From Yamagishiella unicocca (lineage: Eukaryota; Chlorophyta; Chlorophyceae; Chlamydomonadales; Volvocaceae): a stretch of DNA of 64,000 nucleotides. Shown one piece after another: positions 1 through 13,200 of the stretch; position 1 is the stretch's first letter, and each line of letters opens with the position of its first letter. The position numbers and the translations under genes are program-made. Under the pieces are notes generated by a model. That model saw only the letters and a program-made list of their open reading frames with translations. It made no database searches and was not told the DNA's origin. The stretch lies in the NCBI GenBank assembly GCA_003116995.1, contig BDSL01000014.1, forward strand, positions 434,001-498,000, read 5' to 3'.

Positions 1-803
1 AGGGCAGCGGCTGGTGAGGCTCGTGCCTCCGCTAGCGCAGCATGTACTACTGCCGTAGCCTGGCAAGCTGTGATCGTGGTCGCGGGTAGGAATTAATTTG
101 GATGAGTAGCAGCTGTAAGAGTCCGCTGAGAGGAGGCAGGTGGTGCGACGCAGCGCATGCAGCTTGCTGCTGTCGCCGCCAAGGTCCAACCTCAGCAGCA
201 GCAGCCGCGACAGCATGTTACACCTCTTGTCGTGCAGCTAATGAAAACATGCATGATCATGCATGAAAACCACGCAGTTGTGCAGGCGGTGGACACGAAG
301 TATCGTACCGGCTGTTGGATCTTTCCTCTCACCGCCTGCGCGCCAACGGTGCCAATTCAAGGACATACATTCACTAAGACACTTACAATTTAAGACACTA
401 AAAAGCTGAGCATCGGGCGCCAACGCATACGCACCACTTTCACATTCTGGCGTCTTTGCCAGTGAGTCACGCAGCCACGCCTCCAAAACACCCCGCTTCT
501 GGTCAGCATAGGAAGCCATGCTCTGTGGTCATTAATGGTGATACGGGCGTCTGCATCTTGGCCCTGAAAGAAGTTGCTCGCGCTGGCAACCTTCACAGCT
601 TCTTGCTAGCACTAACGACACCGAGGCGCAGTCGGCTGGCGCCCATGCACGAGGAACCGCGATAAGTCGTGTTTCTTCCTTCGTTTATCCTACCAAGTCA
701 GCAGCCTCCACAGCTGCGGCGCTATCCACCAGACCCTTGGAGCGTGATTAGCGGTAGTAACCGCCGGAGCAAAACGCATTTCGTCAGCCAGTGAGCCGCG
801 CTG
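1..803. other. 5' flank of the coiled-coil gene, no gene supported
   Basis: Only short open frames lie here and none has splice-consistent extensions or recognisable protein content. It presumably holds the promoter and 5' UTR of the gene starting at 804. I see no tRNA, repeat array or clear core promoter motif. Confidence 0.4.
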
Positions 804-3800
804 TTGCACATCGATACAATTATGGATTGTTTTGCGGAAGAATGCGACGAGCACGGGCAACCCGAGGAGGTCGACTGCGAGCTGGGCATGTTGCGCGAGC
901 AAATCGCCATGCTCACGAAGCAGTTCTATCACGATCGGCAGCAGTGGTTAGAAGAGAAGCGACGCTTGCAGGATGCCGCCAAGCCGCAACAGGCACCTTC
1001 CGATGATGTGCAGCCACAAGGTACACCTTGCAGCAGACACGGGCAACAACGCGTTTCCTCTAGCGTCCAGCTGTGCAGTGAAGCTGGCAGTGAGGCTAAT
1101 GGCGAGGACGCAAGCCAGGGCGGTATGAGCGCGCGGGAGCCCACCTCCAGCTCATTTACATCGTCATGCCAGTCGACGCGCAGTGCAAGCCCCACGAGCC
1201 CCAGCCAGACAGGTGCGCCTGTGTCCGAAACTCGGGCGCTTCTGCTTCAAATTGCACCGGGTTTTGCATCGCCGCGGTGGCGGGTGAAGCGGAGGGTGAA
1301 CACAATGTCATTGCCGGGAACGATTACGACGCACCTTGCACTTTTGTGCGTCACTGGCCGCCATTCGCTTGTTCATGGATGGGGTCAGTGCCATTGTCAC
1401 GCATCGAGTGTCTGGCGCCGTGATTTTTCAAAATCGCAGCGCCCATCTAAACTGTCCATCTAACCCGCTTCTAACCCGTTCGCCCAGCCTCTTGCTGTGC
1501 CTGTGGTCGCAACCCACCCATTCATTGACCTTACGTACTTTCTCGCCACAACCTGTTGGCCCCCTCATCGGGTGTCCGCAGACGCCGTGGTGGAAGCCAC
1601 CACCAGCGTGTCGAGCTCGGAGCTGCTTCTAAGCTTGACCGAATTGCAGCGGCAGCTTCAGGTGCGGTGACTAAGGAAAGCCCGTGGACTAGGAAGCCGA
1701 GTAGGAAACCGTTGGGTAGGAAACCGTTGGGTACACGCGTTTGGAGCTGCATGCTGGAGAACTTGGCGCGATGGAGGGGGCCCGTGAAGCGAGGCTTTGG
1801 GAGCGGTTGGGCGACAGCAAGCGCGCGCGTGGCATGGTGTGAGGGGCGAAGTGGCGTCAAGCCAACCCATTGCCCATTGGAGGGTTATGTTGCCGCTGTA
1901 CCGTACCCATGCATCGGCATGTTTGCGAATATCATCGCAACGAACGTGTTGTTATTGGCCCTGCCCCACCTCCCGCGGCAAACATGGGGTTGATTTGCAT
2001 GTCCTTGTTTTCTCCAGGAGAGCCGGCGGCAGCAGGAGTCGGCCGCGGTCCGGTGGACGCTTGAGCGCGAGGCGCTGCAGCGGCAGGTGAGCGGCAGGCA
2101 GGGAGGGAGGCAGGCAGGCAGGGAGGGAGGGAGGCTTTGAGAGGATGCCCGAGGGTCAACACATAGGAAGAATAAAGCCCTGGCTGGAAACGGTTTGAGG
2201 AGACAAGGAGGGAGCTATGGAAAGACGGCGCAGGGAGGCAGGGAGGGCAGAAGGATGGAGGGCAGAAGCACTGCGTCCGCTGGCGGCGGCAGAAGGGCCC
2301 TACTTCAGCTCCGGATGTACGGATGTATGAGAATGTACAGATGGATGGATGTACGCCACCCAGCTTCTCCTGCATCTGCGCCCCGCCGCACAGGTTCACG
2401 CGCTCATCAACATGTCTGCCGAGGCGGCACTGGACTCCGGTGGCGGCCGCACCCGGGAGCAGCAGGAGAAGCAGCAACAGCAGCGCAGCGGGGGGCCCCA
2501 CGATGCGGCGGCACAGCTGCAGGCGGAGCAGGAGGGCGAGGAGGAGCGGGAGCAGCTGCACGAGCGGGTTTCGGAGCTGGAAGCCATGGTGGAGGAGCTG
2601 CAGGTGTGGGGCAACGGCATCCTGCTAAAACCTAATCTCGGCTTTGCGTGTGCAGTCTCGTCTCGGCGTCTCGGCTGTGTCCGTGCGCAGGAAGCGGGCG
2701 TCTTTACTCATGTGTTTGTGTACGGTGGGGGGAATTGCGGAGGGAAGGGGGCGCAGCAGGGGGGTGTCGAGGTGCGGGGGCACATCACGGGAAATGGGCG
2801 TGGTGGCCCAAGCTGAGGTCGGTCAAGCCGTGGCTCATGCCGAGGGCGGTGCAGCGGCTTGAGGGAGGGGGCGGGCGGTTAGGACCAGCGCCTACGTGCC
2901 TTGCCCACGGCGCCGAAACCAAACCAACCACCCCTACATGTGCGCATCGGACACTCCGGACGCAGGCCGAGCGGGTGAATCTGGAGCAGCAGCTTCGAGT
3001 GGTGGCGGCTGATGCGACGCGAGCCAAACGCGCCACGCACTCCTTCTCCTCCTCCCCCCCGGAGGCGGCTCTCTCACCCAGCGCCGACACCGAGCCGAGG
3101 ACGCCGCCGGCCCGGGCGGCCTCGGACGAGGCGGGCAGCCCCTCCGCGCCCGCGTCCAGCTCGCGACGCGGCAGCACCGACGGCAAGGGCGGCTGGGCCC
3201 TGACCCTCACGGACAGCGTCAGCGTGCCCGCGCTGCTGGCTGCCAAGGCGGAGCTGGAGCGGGAGCTGCGGAGGTACCGGGAGGAGTTCGTGGCGGTGCC
3301 GCGGGCGGAGTACTCGGAGCTGAGCTCGGTGCACAAGCAGATGGTGGGGGGGCGTGGAGGGGTGTGTGGAGGGGACTTGGACTTCTCGGCCCGGGGGCGA
3401 GGAGGCAGGCCGGGGATACAGGTAAAAAACCGGTAACTCGACTGGGGTAATGTAGTTGGTGCATAGCTCTAGCGTCTAGCCGTCATACTTCGAACGCGCG
3501 CGCATGCGACACACACGGACGCGACGACTGTGGGTGCAGTGAAGAAGACGAAAACGTGGACTATATTATGGAGTGCAAAGCCGAGAACTGGGATGGCGAA
3601 CTAGGAAGCCGCGGGATGCACCGAAGGCTGGAGACGGCCCCGCGAGGAGGCAGGCCGGGGAGGGATGCACGCAGCAGGGGAGGAGAGGGCACAGGGCGGA
3701 GTGGGGCGGAGAGGGCGGCTGGGGAAGGTGGTGCGGGAGCACGTGGAGGGGTCGCGTTGGGGCCCAGGCAGCGGGGGGGCCGCGGTGTGGAGAGCGAGGG

Positions 3801-6800
3801 TGGGGGCGGAGAGTGGGGGCGGAGGGTTGCGCCCACACCGGGGGAGGGGTGTGGGCGTATGAGCAGCATGCCATACTCATTGCTCGCGGGCTAGTAAGCC
3901 GCCGCACCGCAACCCGCACCGCACCACTCCACCTCGCGGCGCGCCCCGCTGGTTGGCCGTTGGCCTGCTGCTGCTGCAGGCGTTCATGGAGGCTGAGATG
4001 GAGCACCTGCGGCAGGAGGTGGAGGAGGCGGGCAGGCTGCGGCAGGAGGCGGAGGAGGAGCTGACGCAGGCCTTCCAGGTGCGGGGGGGGCTGGGGGGGG
4101 TGGACTGCACTGGAGGCCGCTCTAGAAGGGGACGCTCGCGAGGAGGCGGCGGCGGCGGCGGAGGAGGGCGGCTGCTCGGGCGGTCAGGGCTAGCAGGGGG
4201 GGGTCGGAACACGGGGGTGACGTGTCGGCGCTGACCTCGTCGCCCCCCCATGCGTGCACCACCACCGCAGCCCCGTCTAGTCCTGCAGCTCTGCAACCAC
4301 CCCCTGGGAAAGCCGGTTGAGCAGCCAACCTTGTCTTGCGTGTCCTCTTGCCGCTGTCGTCGTGTCCGCCGCTGTGTAGGAGTGTGCTGCGGTGCCCCGG
4401 GACGAGTACCAGCGGCTGCTGCGGCAGACGGCGGAGGCGCACGCGCGGGAGGCGGTGTCCGCCATCGAGCCAGCCAGCCAGGGCACCGTGGTCGTGCCGC
4501 TGGAGGAGCACCGGAAGCTGCTGGCGGCGGTCCAGGTGGGGAGCAGTGGGAGGGCTGGGGGGGCAGCAGTGGGAGGACTGGGGGAGGGGGCAGCAGTGGG
4601 AGGGATGGAGGGGGGCAGCAGTGGGAGGGATGGAGGGGGGCAGCAGTGGGAGGGATGGCGGGCGGCCGCAGCGGTGGTGGTGTTACCGCTGCTACTGCGG
4701 TCCAGGCGGCTGGGAGGGTCAGTGCGGCAGTTGGAGGGGGCAGCGCAGCCCTCCCTCGCAGCGTCCCAACCGGGCAGCGTGCAGCTGCACGCGGAAGACC
4801 TGATCTGACTCGATCTGACCTGACTCGATCTGATCTGACTCCATCTGATCTGACTCCATCTGATCTGACTCCATCTGATCTGACTCCATCTGATCTGACT
4901 CCATCTGACCTGACTCCATCTGATCTGACGCCGTGCTGGCCGCCGCCGCCGCCACTGCAGGAGCGTGATGCGCTGGCGGAGCACGTGACGGCCCTGCAGC
5001 TCAGGACGGCCGCCTCGGAGGCCGCCGACCTGGACGGCTCGCCCCAGGCCGGGAGGTCGGGGTCCGAGGACGGGTCGGTGGAGTCGGGGGTGCTGGTGCT
5101 GCGGGAGCAGCTGGCAGATGCGGTGGAGGCCGCGGTGGCGGAGTCCAACCGGCTGAGCGGCAGGGTGCAGGAGCTGGAGGAGGAGCTGGCGAGGATGAGG
5201 CACGAGGTGGGTTCGGTTCGGTACGCAGCCTGCCGCCGGCGCTACTCCGAGCATCTGCACCCTCGTCAACACAACACCCCAATGCACCACCGAACACGCT
5301 TCCGGCTCTTCGCGCGGACCTGCTGCGCTTACCCCGCCTCCGGCCCCCACCTGGGCCTTACTTCCGGCGCCACAGAATGCTTCGCTGGTGGCGGAGTCGG
5401 GAGTCGTTCGCAGCGCTCTGGCGTCGGGCAAGCTGCAGGTACGTGGGGCGGAAGGGGTCGCGGGGCAGGGGGGGCCTGCCTGCGCCAGGGTGGGGTGCCG
5501 CAGCTGGTCGCTTAGCCCCTGATGAGTCATGAGTGATGACGGCATGGCACGCAGCTGCTCCGAGCCCTGGATCGGGTCGTTGTTGGTCGCGAATGACACT
5601 TGCCACAGATGGGGAGGGGTGTGACTGCCCGATGAGGCCGTGACGCTGACCCTGACCCCTGATGACCCCTTCTGACCCTGACCCCTGATGACCCTGACCC
5701 CTGATGACCCTGACCCCCCTGATGACCCTGACCCGTGCGAACGTGTGTGGGTGCTCTGCCACGTAGGCCAACGACTCGGCCCGTGCCGCCGCGGTGGCCG
5801 CTGACGAGGCGCGGAACGCCGCTGTTGGGGAGCTGGCGGAGGCGCAGCGGAGGGTCCAGATCCTCGAGGTGCGCGGGGGTGCGGGGGGGGGTGCGGCTGC
5901 GCAGTGGGAGCTGCTGGCGCCCGCGCAAGGTCGCCCCTTCTCTCTCCCTAGCCACACGCTCATTGTATGGAAGTCTTGTGGCAGCGGCACTGGTGCTGCT
6001 GCTCCCAGGCCGACTGCTGCACGCGAACGAACGACTCCGCGGTGCGCTCCCTCCGGGGTCCCTCCCCGGTCCCTCCCGGTTCCCTTCAACACCACCGAAC
6101 GGAAGCCAATCCTTGTCGTTTGCTCGCTCGCAGGAGCAGCTGGCCGCGGCACACGAGGCGGCGGAGGTGGCCTGGGCCGAAAGGTAATCCTCAGCGCGCG
6201 CGCGGGGAACGGTTTTTGAGCTGAGTTTCGCCATCTAGGGTTGCGGCTGGTGCTTAACTACCAGCGCTCCGCTACTCGTTGCCTCCGGTACCGATATCAG
6301 CCCGCAGCTGCGGGAGGAATGGGATCGGAACGTCACTCCAACCACTCTCCCTCTTCCAAACAACCCACCCTCCCTCTGCCCCGGGTCTTCACGCCACCCT
6401 TCCTCTGCCCCCAGGGACGGCCTCCTGCTGGAGCTGGCCCCAGTGCGCGACGCCGCGGTGCGGGCCACAGAGGCGCTGGCGGACTGCCAGGGGCGGCGCG
6501 AGGCGGCGGAGCTGGCAGCGTCAGCCGCCGCCGCCGACCTGGCCGCCGCCACCCGGGAGCTGGTGTCCACGAAGCTGGAGCTGGCGGAGGCGCGAGAGCT
6601 TGAGGTGCTCTTCAAGCGTGACGTGTTCAAGAGCAAGCGGATGCTGCACGGACTGCCGCAGGAGTGGATCTACGGTGCTGGGGCGGGATCGCCGTCGACG
6701 TCTGCGAGCCGGACGGGGTCCGCGGGCGGCGGGAGCGGGAGCGGCAGCGAGCGGCTGCCGAGCGGGTCGATGCCCAGCGGGTCGTTGGCGTCGGCCTCGG

Positions 6801-6886
6801 CCTCGGAGGTGGCGGAGGCGGTGGAGGTGCGAACTGACGCGGCCTGCGAGGCCGCTGGCGTGGAGGCGGCGACCCTGAAGCCCTAG
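804..6886 (+). CDS. Coiled-coil protein of unknown function, 12 exons, 777 aa
   Basis: Exons: 804-1212, 1582-1661, 2018-2086, 2394-2603, 2966-3343, 3980-4078, 4380-4535, 4961-5206, 5376-5438, 5767-5868, 6134-6183, 6415-6886. Every junction is GT-AG and the phases add up to one 777-codon frame ending in TAG. The start at 804 gives MHIDTIMDCF; the in-frame ATG at 822 is equally possible. The protein is rich in Glu, Ala, Leu, Arg and Gln with heptad-like stretches: residues about 25-60 (LREQIAMLTKQ), 187-256, 383-415, 468-549 and 605-670. These suggest a long, mostly parallel coiled coil broken by Ser/Pro-rich linkers at about 65-136 and 275-345. A less repetitive block near the end contains LFKRDVFKSKRMLHGLPQEW and may be the only globular or binding segment. 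I see no signal peptide, membrane span or catalytic motif. It could be cytoskeletal, basal-body or Golgi-tether like; I do not recognise it. The gene structure is well supported, the function is unknown. Confidence 0.8.
1673..1772 (+). mobile_element. Family A introner-like repeat, diverged (coiled-coil gene intron 2, donor side)
   Basis: The outer terminus AAGGAAAGCCCGTGGA starts about 12 nt after the donor at 1662. The doubled GTAGGAAACCGTTGGGTA and the inner end TGCATGCTGGAGAACTTGG at about 1749-1767 match other family A copies, for example near 10366 and 47355. It is diverged but recognisable across its length. Confidence 0.6.
4803..4930 (+). repeat. 15-bp tandem repeat in intron 7 of the coiled-coil gene
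   Basis: Consecutive copies of a CTGATCTGACTCCAT-type unit, with some units reading ATCTGACTCG. It ends just before the acceptor at 4960. It is purely intronic and has no bearing on the protein. Confidence 0.85.
5640..5735 (+). repeat. Short tandem repeat, intron 9 of the coiled-coil gene
   Basis: Irregular repetition of CTGACCCCTGATGACC, about 16-18 bp, immediately upstream of exon 10. Confidence 0.75.
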
Positions 6887-7935
6887 AGAGCGCACGGGGA
6901 GGGGAGTGTCGCGCGCCGACGCGATTCGCGAGAGCTTGTGTGGTTGACGGTGGCGCTTGGCTGCTCGTCCAGGGCCGAGCAGGGGGACGCACGGCAGCGT
7001 GTGAATCGAATCCGTGTGGGGGCTGACTGACTGACTGACTGACTGACCGAGGACATGCATGCATGCATTGCTGACCAGCTGGCGGTGGTCCCCTTCGTTG
7101 CAAAGTTACAGACGAGTTGAGGTCGCGGTAGCACCGCTGGTAGCCTGGCTGGCGCCACGGGCTCGAGCGCCTCGACCTGACGTGCATGCTGGCGACTTGC
7201 CGTACCATTACATGTGGTAGCTGCCTGGGTCGGGCGCAGCTTAGATGGTACGAGTGTGCACCACACATGCAACCACTCCAGTGATAAGGGTTAGGGCGTG
7301 GTGGTGGTGACGGGGCGCGGGGCTGAGAAGGTGGGGGGGTTGAGGTTCCGCAGGTTGCACTGACGCCCGCTTTTTACTTTCCGGCCTGCAATGTGGGGGG
7401 TGCGTGTGGTTGTGCGTGGGGAGGGTGTGTTGCGTGGGGAGGGTGTGTGTTGCGAGGAGCAACCATAAGGCGGGCGGGCGCAGGATGGCGCCGAGCTCTT
7501 GTTGAGCGCTGCCGCAGGTTGTTTGAAAGGGGATTTAGGACGCACGGTGGCGGCGGGTCTGATGCATTTTTTTCGTTTGTGTGATCGAAGACTTGCGACT
7601 ACCTTTAATGCGTCGATTGTGTGGAGTGCGCCCCTTGGCTCACCCCTTGGATGGTTCGCTGGGCCGTTGGCCCCACACGTGGGTACGGTACCCCATAGCG
7701 GTTGTTCGCCCAACCATCCCAACCGCCACTCTGGCCGAGTGATTAGGGCGGGAACCTTGGTTGCCTGTGTGCGCCAGCCAACCTAGGCATCCGGTTGACC
7801 CATGCACGAGAGGCGCAGCACTAGAGCGCCGTCCGTGCATGCGGCGTCGGTGCACACGTCGATGGCGATAGTTAATAATAAAACACGTTTGCGGCTGAGG
7901 GTCTGGAAAGAGACCACACTAGGCGTTTCACAACC

Positions 7936-7940
7936 TGTAA
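7936..7940 (+). terminator. Candidate TGTAA poly(A) signal of the coiled-coil gene
   Basis: First TGTAA that I find on the + strand after the stop at 6886. TGTAA is the usual volvocine polyadenylation signal. It implies a 3' UTR of about 1.05 kb. The assignment is an inference. Confidence 0.3.
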
Positions 7941-9958
7941 TTGTGTCACACATATGGCGCCGACAGCGGTGTTTCCGGCCTTGGCACGGCACTGTTGTCG
8001 TGGAGGTTGACGGTTGACGCATTTGATTCGCGCGCGGACAGCAGTCCGTGCAGTTCCGTGCGGTGCGATCTCCAAGTGCCTGGGGCCACCTGGGAGGGGC
8101 GAGGTTCTTCGAACGGGACAGCGGGCACCACAAGAGGCAAGACAGCTAAGGCATATTGACCCAAGTAGCGGGGGGGCGGATACCTCGACACGAGGCGCCG
8201 CGTAAGACCCACGTCAGCAAGGCCCTTGCCGGTGCGCGCTCATTGCGGCGTACTTACGGCATAGGAGTTAGGTATATAGGGTGTAGGGTTCTCTCTCGAC
8301 CCTCGTTACAATGGTCCCTCCCTCTCACGGCCTGCTGCAGTGCTCTGGTGCCCCACCCGCTCACTGCTGCAGCGGGGCTCTCCAAGCAACAGCTGCGGAC
8401 ACGTGCCGGCTCTCGCACAGCGAGCGGCGCATGGCAGCGCCTACAACTATGAAACAAACTCGCGTAAAAAAAAACCGCTGCGCGCGTGTCGTACCTGACA
8501 TGCCGCGCGTCAACATCAACGTGCCATCCCACGGGTTATGACGGCTGGCGTGAAGTGAAGTGAAATAAAGTGGTTCAGCGGGCAACTTAGCGGGCAACTT
8601 GGCTAGCAACTGGATCCACATCCTCCCCGCGCAGTACGGTATGCGATACGCGGCAGGACACCAGGTCGTTGGGCTCGGACGCACCAACGACTTAAAAATC
8701 GGTTCCGGTAGCTGGACGATGCCCCAGGCTGCGGGCGCGGGAGCGGCGGTGCGGTGCATTTTTTAGTCCCCCCGCAAAACGAGCTACAACACTTCCACCG
8801 CGTGTACACAATCGCGTGTGCATGACTTATGACACCAAAACTCTCCTCAGCGCTTTCACTGATAAACCCTGCTCTCTCAGCACTGCCTGACCTCTCACAG
8901 CGTTGTCCTACTGCTCTGACTGGTACGACCTCAACATCTCAAACGAAAAAACATCCGGGCCTAGAAACGCTGTCGGCCGCTGTTGCTCTGCGTAAACAAT
9001 CTTTCTTTCTTCTCAAAACATTGCACGGCAATAACGCTCACCGCCCAGGAGCGGCGCGCGCACGACCCGCAAGCTCCGGCAACAAGGGGGAATCGCGCAA
9101 AACACAAACACAGTGTTGACATCGTACTACCACGTCATCCGGGTCCCGACGGCACCACCCCTGCCCCGGTCCCGGCGTACCCTGCCTCTCTACCGCCCCC
9201 TCGAGGCGCCAACAACGGCTACGACTACGACCCGATCAGACCCACGACAGTCACTGAGCGGCCTGCTGGTCCCCGGAGCAGCAGCAGCACCACGGCAGCT
9301 GACGCCACATCGTCGTCTTCACCGCCATCAAGCAGCAACGACCTTCCCAGGGCTGTCGTCACGGGCGGGTGCCCCGACACCCAGGCGGCGGCGACGAAAA
9401 CGAAAACACGTGTCGCTACCTGGCGCCGAGGGGAGGGGGGCGCCAAGCGCACCCGAGCACCCTGGACCCTGGAGCCTGGACCTGATGTAGCTGGTGGTGC
9501 TGGCAGGGCAGTTCCGGCGGACGGACAAACCCACTTTGGTTTCGGAGGAAACGGGGCCGGCAGTCCGACCGGCCGCAACAGCCGCGGCCTTCCTGAGCCC
9601 CCGCCTCGCTAGCCGGACCAAGCCCTTCGCCGACACCGGCGGCCGACAGGAGTACGACGTAATGAACCAACATCTTCCCCGACACCTTTTGCCTTCCAAC
9701 AGTACCCCCGTCACCCCCCATGCTGCGATCATCATGCTGGACCAAGGATATGTGGATATCGCATGCAGTACCGGTAGTATATCATCCAAGAGGCCGTGCA
9801 TTTTGCCATGCGCATGGTCCGGTCCGGCCCCCCCCCTTCCTCCTCCTCCTCCTCCGCTTCCCTTAGCGTCATGCGCCAATTGGGTACTCCATTACGAAAA
9901 TTGCGTACAGCCGCCGTGCTCCCGACAGGACGCCGATCACCAGTCCTGCCGGCACGCC

Positions 9959-9963
9959 TTACA
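9959..9963 (-). terminator. Candidate TGTAA poly(A) signal of the SMP/C2 gene
   Basis: TTACA on the + strand, i.e. TGTAA on the gene strand, about 300 nt after the stop. Inferred only from motif and distance. Confidence 0.3.
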
Positions 9964-10255
9964 GCCGCCGTACAGCCGTGCTCCCCACCGGGCGCTGCAG
10001 AGCGCCAAGACGCGACGACGACGCCGAGGAGGCGACAGACAGCGCCTGCGACCACCGTTCCTCGCCCGCCCCACCTGCCAGACCGCTTGGCCCCCACTAC
10101 GGACACACACAGCCACTCATTCCATGCCAGGAAGCCGACCACCGGCCCCTCCCTCGCACCCCTAGCTCCAAACTGTACATCTGTCCTTTTGGTACCTCGG
10201 GACGGAACCCCTACCGCGGGGCTTCCAGCCCTGCCCGGCCCGTACAACAAGAGTT

Positions 10256-13200
10256 TTACACCATGCCGCCTCCTCCGCCTCCGCTGGCGTGCTGCTCCAG
10301 CGCCTGCAGCGCCGCCTGCATCGTCATCAGTGCCACCTCGGGGACGACCGCCTGCGTCGGAGGGAGGGGAGGAAGACCCGTGGATGCGAGAAGAACCGTT
10401 TAGGACAGACGTTTCGAGATGCATGCTGGAGAACTTGGGTGAGGAAAAGACAGAGGTCGTATGTCGGCCTTCGGCGGCTAAGCGAAATCGGCGTCGGCGT
10501 CGGAGGGTGGGGAGGGGGCGGCGGCAGCGTGGTGGAGTGGTGCAATGCAGCGATGGGGAGCCCAGGGATTGGAATCGTCAACCCCACACTAAAACAGTCT
10601 GCTGCTTCCCTACCACCATCGCACCGGGCTGGCCGCCATGCAAGGGTGGCCAGTTCAGCAGGTGCGACAAGCCCTAGGGTATCCCCCGGCGGTGTAATGG
10701 CTCGAGAGGGACGGACCACATGTTGCAACACGCCTGGTCGCAGCGGCTTGTCACAGGGGTTCAACAGCGAGTACAGACATGAGCCGCCTTGCGCTGCCCC
10801 CTGCCTCCGACCCCCTTCCCCCGACCCCCCTCCCTCCGACCCCCCGGCCGGCGCCCCACCCGCACCTGCAAGTGCTCCAGCTGCTCCAGCCGCCAAGCCA
10901 CCACCGTCAGCAGCCCCACCGCCACCGACAACAGGAAGGCCGCCAGCATCAACCACCTGCGCACCGCGCGAAGCGGCACAAGCAGCAGAGCGGGGGGTGA
11001 GCAAGCCAATCAGCGAGGTATGCGAGCAAACCAAGCCCGTCTGATTCCCGCCCTGTCATGTCTCCTCAAGCCCGAGCATATACCTATTTCCCTGGATCAA
11101 CTCAGTGCCGCTTTGCCGCCTGGAGCGCCCCCCTGGAGCGCCGACTCACTTGCGGTCGTTCCGCTCCACCGCTTTCATCCACAGGTTGCTGACGTGGTCG
11201 GTGCGCTCCCGCCAGCTGTCCTCCTGCGCGACCGGGGGGAAAGGGGTCACAGGGGCGGAGCGGGCGGCAGGTGGTTCCGGCGGTGGTTCCAAACGTAGTT
11301 CCGGCGGTGGTTCCAGACGTAGTTCCGGAGGTGGTACCAGAGGTGATACTGGCGGTGGTTCCAGACGTAGTTCCAGAGGTGGTTCCAGAGGTGATTCCGG
11401 AGGTGGTTCCGGAGGTGGTTCCAGAGCAGCCCGCGGGCGCACGGAGCCGCCGACCCGCAGCACGATGGGGGCGGAAAGGGGGGGGAGACGACCGCCGGGT
11501 ACCTAGTGATGCAGCAGCGCCCTGGCTTCCCCCCCGACGCCGCAACAACCACAACAGCTTCGCCACCAGCGCGTCCTTACCTCCCCCCCATCCTCCCCCC
11601 TTACGGCAAACCGCAATGTCCACCCCAACCTCACCACCCCATGAGGGACCACCCAATGAGGGACCACCACAGCAACCACCCTGACAGCCGCACCTTGAGT
11701 CGCTGCACCTCCGCCGCAATCTCCTCCAGCGGCAGGTCCGGCGGGATGTAGATGGCCTCCACGGGCTTGCTCCCCTCGTCGCTCCTGCCGCCCGCCTCGC
11801 CCTCCTTCCCCCGCTGCCCCTCCTTGTCCCCGTCCGACCAAAACTGCCACCACGGCTTGCGACCAGCCTTCCCGTCAACATCCCCCTCGCCAGCCGCCTC
11901 CGACCCCGCTGCTGCCGCATCCGCGTCCGTGTAATCCGCGAGCATGGGGTCGCCGCCTTTGGACGCCCAGAACTGCCACCAAGGGTGCTCCTCACCCTCA
12001 CCCTCGCCTTCCTGCCCCCCGGCCGAGTCCACCGAGGCAGAGCCCTCCGCGTCCTTGCCCCTGCCGCCCTTGCGCCTGCCCTCGCCCTCCTCCTCCTCGC
12101 CCGCGTGGTGCTGCTGGGAGCCGCCGCCGTACCGCGGCAGCCGCGACACAATCGCATCCAGCCAGTTGCTGCCGCCGCCCTCCGCCGCGTCCTCCTTCTC
12201 CTTCCCTGGCTGCTGCTGCTGCGGCTGGTGCGGCAGCTGGTGCGCTAGCGTCTCCCGAGCCTTCTCGAGGGCGGTGTTGGTCAGAGAGTGCGCGGACGCC
12301 GTCAGCTGAGCCAGCGCGCTCAGCACGGGGCTGACGGCGCCGCCGCCGCCACTGCCGCCGCCGCCGCCAGCTGCGGGGGCGGGGCGCTCCGCCTCCCCCT
12401 GCGCCAGAACCTCCGCTGCGATGTCGATCGGCTCCGCCAGGGAGTGCTCCAGGGGGGCCTGCTGCTGCGGCAGCTGCGTGTCCAGCAAGCGCTGCACCGG
12501 TGTGATGACGTGCAGCGGCAGGCGGCCCTGTCCGTCATCCGGCGACCTCCCCAGGGCGGCCTCAGAGCCCCCAGCGGTGTGTTCCACGCCACCACCGCCC
12601 CCCGACCCGGCGGCGGAATCCCAGTGGGGCTCGCCGGCGCCTGACGGCAGCAGACCACCCCCATTGGCGCCCTCGCCGCCGCCATTATTGCGCGGATAAT
12701 GCCCGTACGACGGGCCATCGCCGCCGCCGACCCCGGCCAAGTGCTCCAGCACGGGCGGCCGCTCGATGACCGCTGTGGCTGCCTTTGAGGCCGATAGGGC
12801 TGTAGCTGTAGCCGTCGCTGTAGCTGTCGCGACGGCGGCGGCACCTCCCGGCGCCATCAGCCCTACTGCGCGAGCCTCCACCGCCAGCGGGACCCCACCG
12901 CGGGCCTCCTCCGCCTCCTCCTCCTCCTCGCCCACCACGACACGCACTCGCAGCGCAGCGGCGCCGCCAGCCGCCGACACGAAGTGCGCGGCGGCGCCGC
13001 CGTCCCCATTCGCGCCCGCCGCCGCCGCGGCGCCGGCGTCAGTGCCTGAGGCCCCCGGTGCCGCCGCCGCCGCCGGCAGCGCCAGGCGCCGCTGCCTCTC
13101 GGCTGCCGCCGCCGCTGCTACCGTCGTCGCATCAGGTGAGGCTGACCCGTGGGTCGAGGTGGCCGGCTGCGCCCCCGAAACCGGCGGCTTCGGAAGAGCC

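Larger units (their letters stand above)
6887..10255. other. Convergent intergenic region, no supported gene
   Basis: This lies between the stop of the + strand coiled-coil gene and the stop of the - strand SMP/C2 gene, so it should hold two 3' UTRs. Open frames at about 8980-10160 are Pro/Thr/Ser-rich on both strands, without conserved content or splice-consistent partners. A short TGAC run lies near 7023-7045. Nothing else is recognisable. Confidence 0.45.

Noticed and set aside
8983..10677. Pro/Thr/Ser-rich frames on both strands downstream of the SMP/C2 gene
   Set aside because: No conserved motif, no splice partners, composition typical of GC-rich UTR; the part beyond 10256 overlaps the last exons and introns of the - strand gene.
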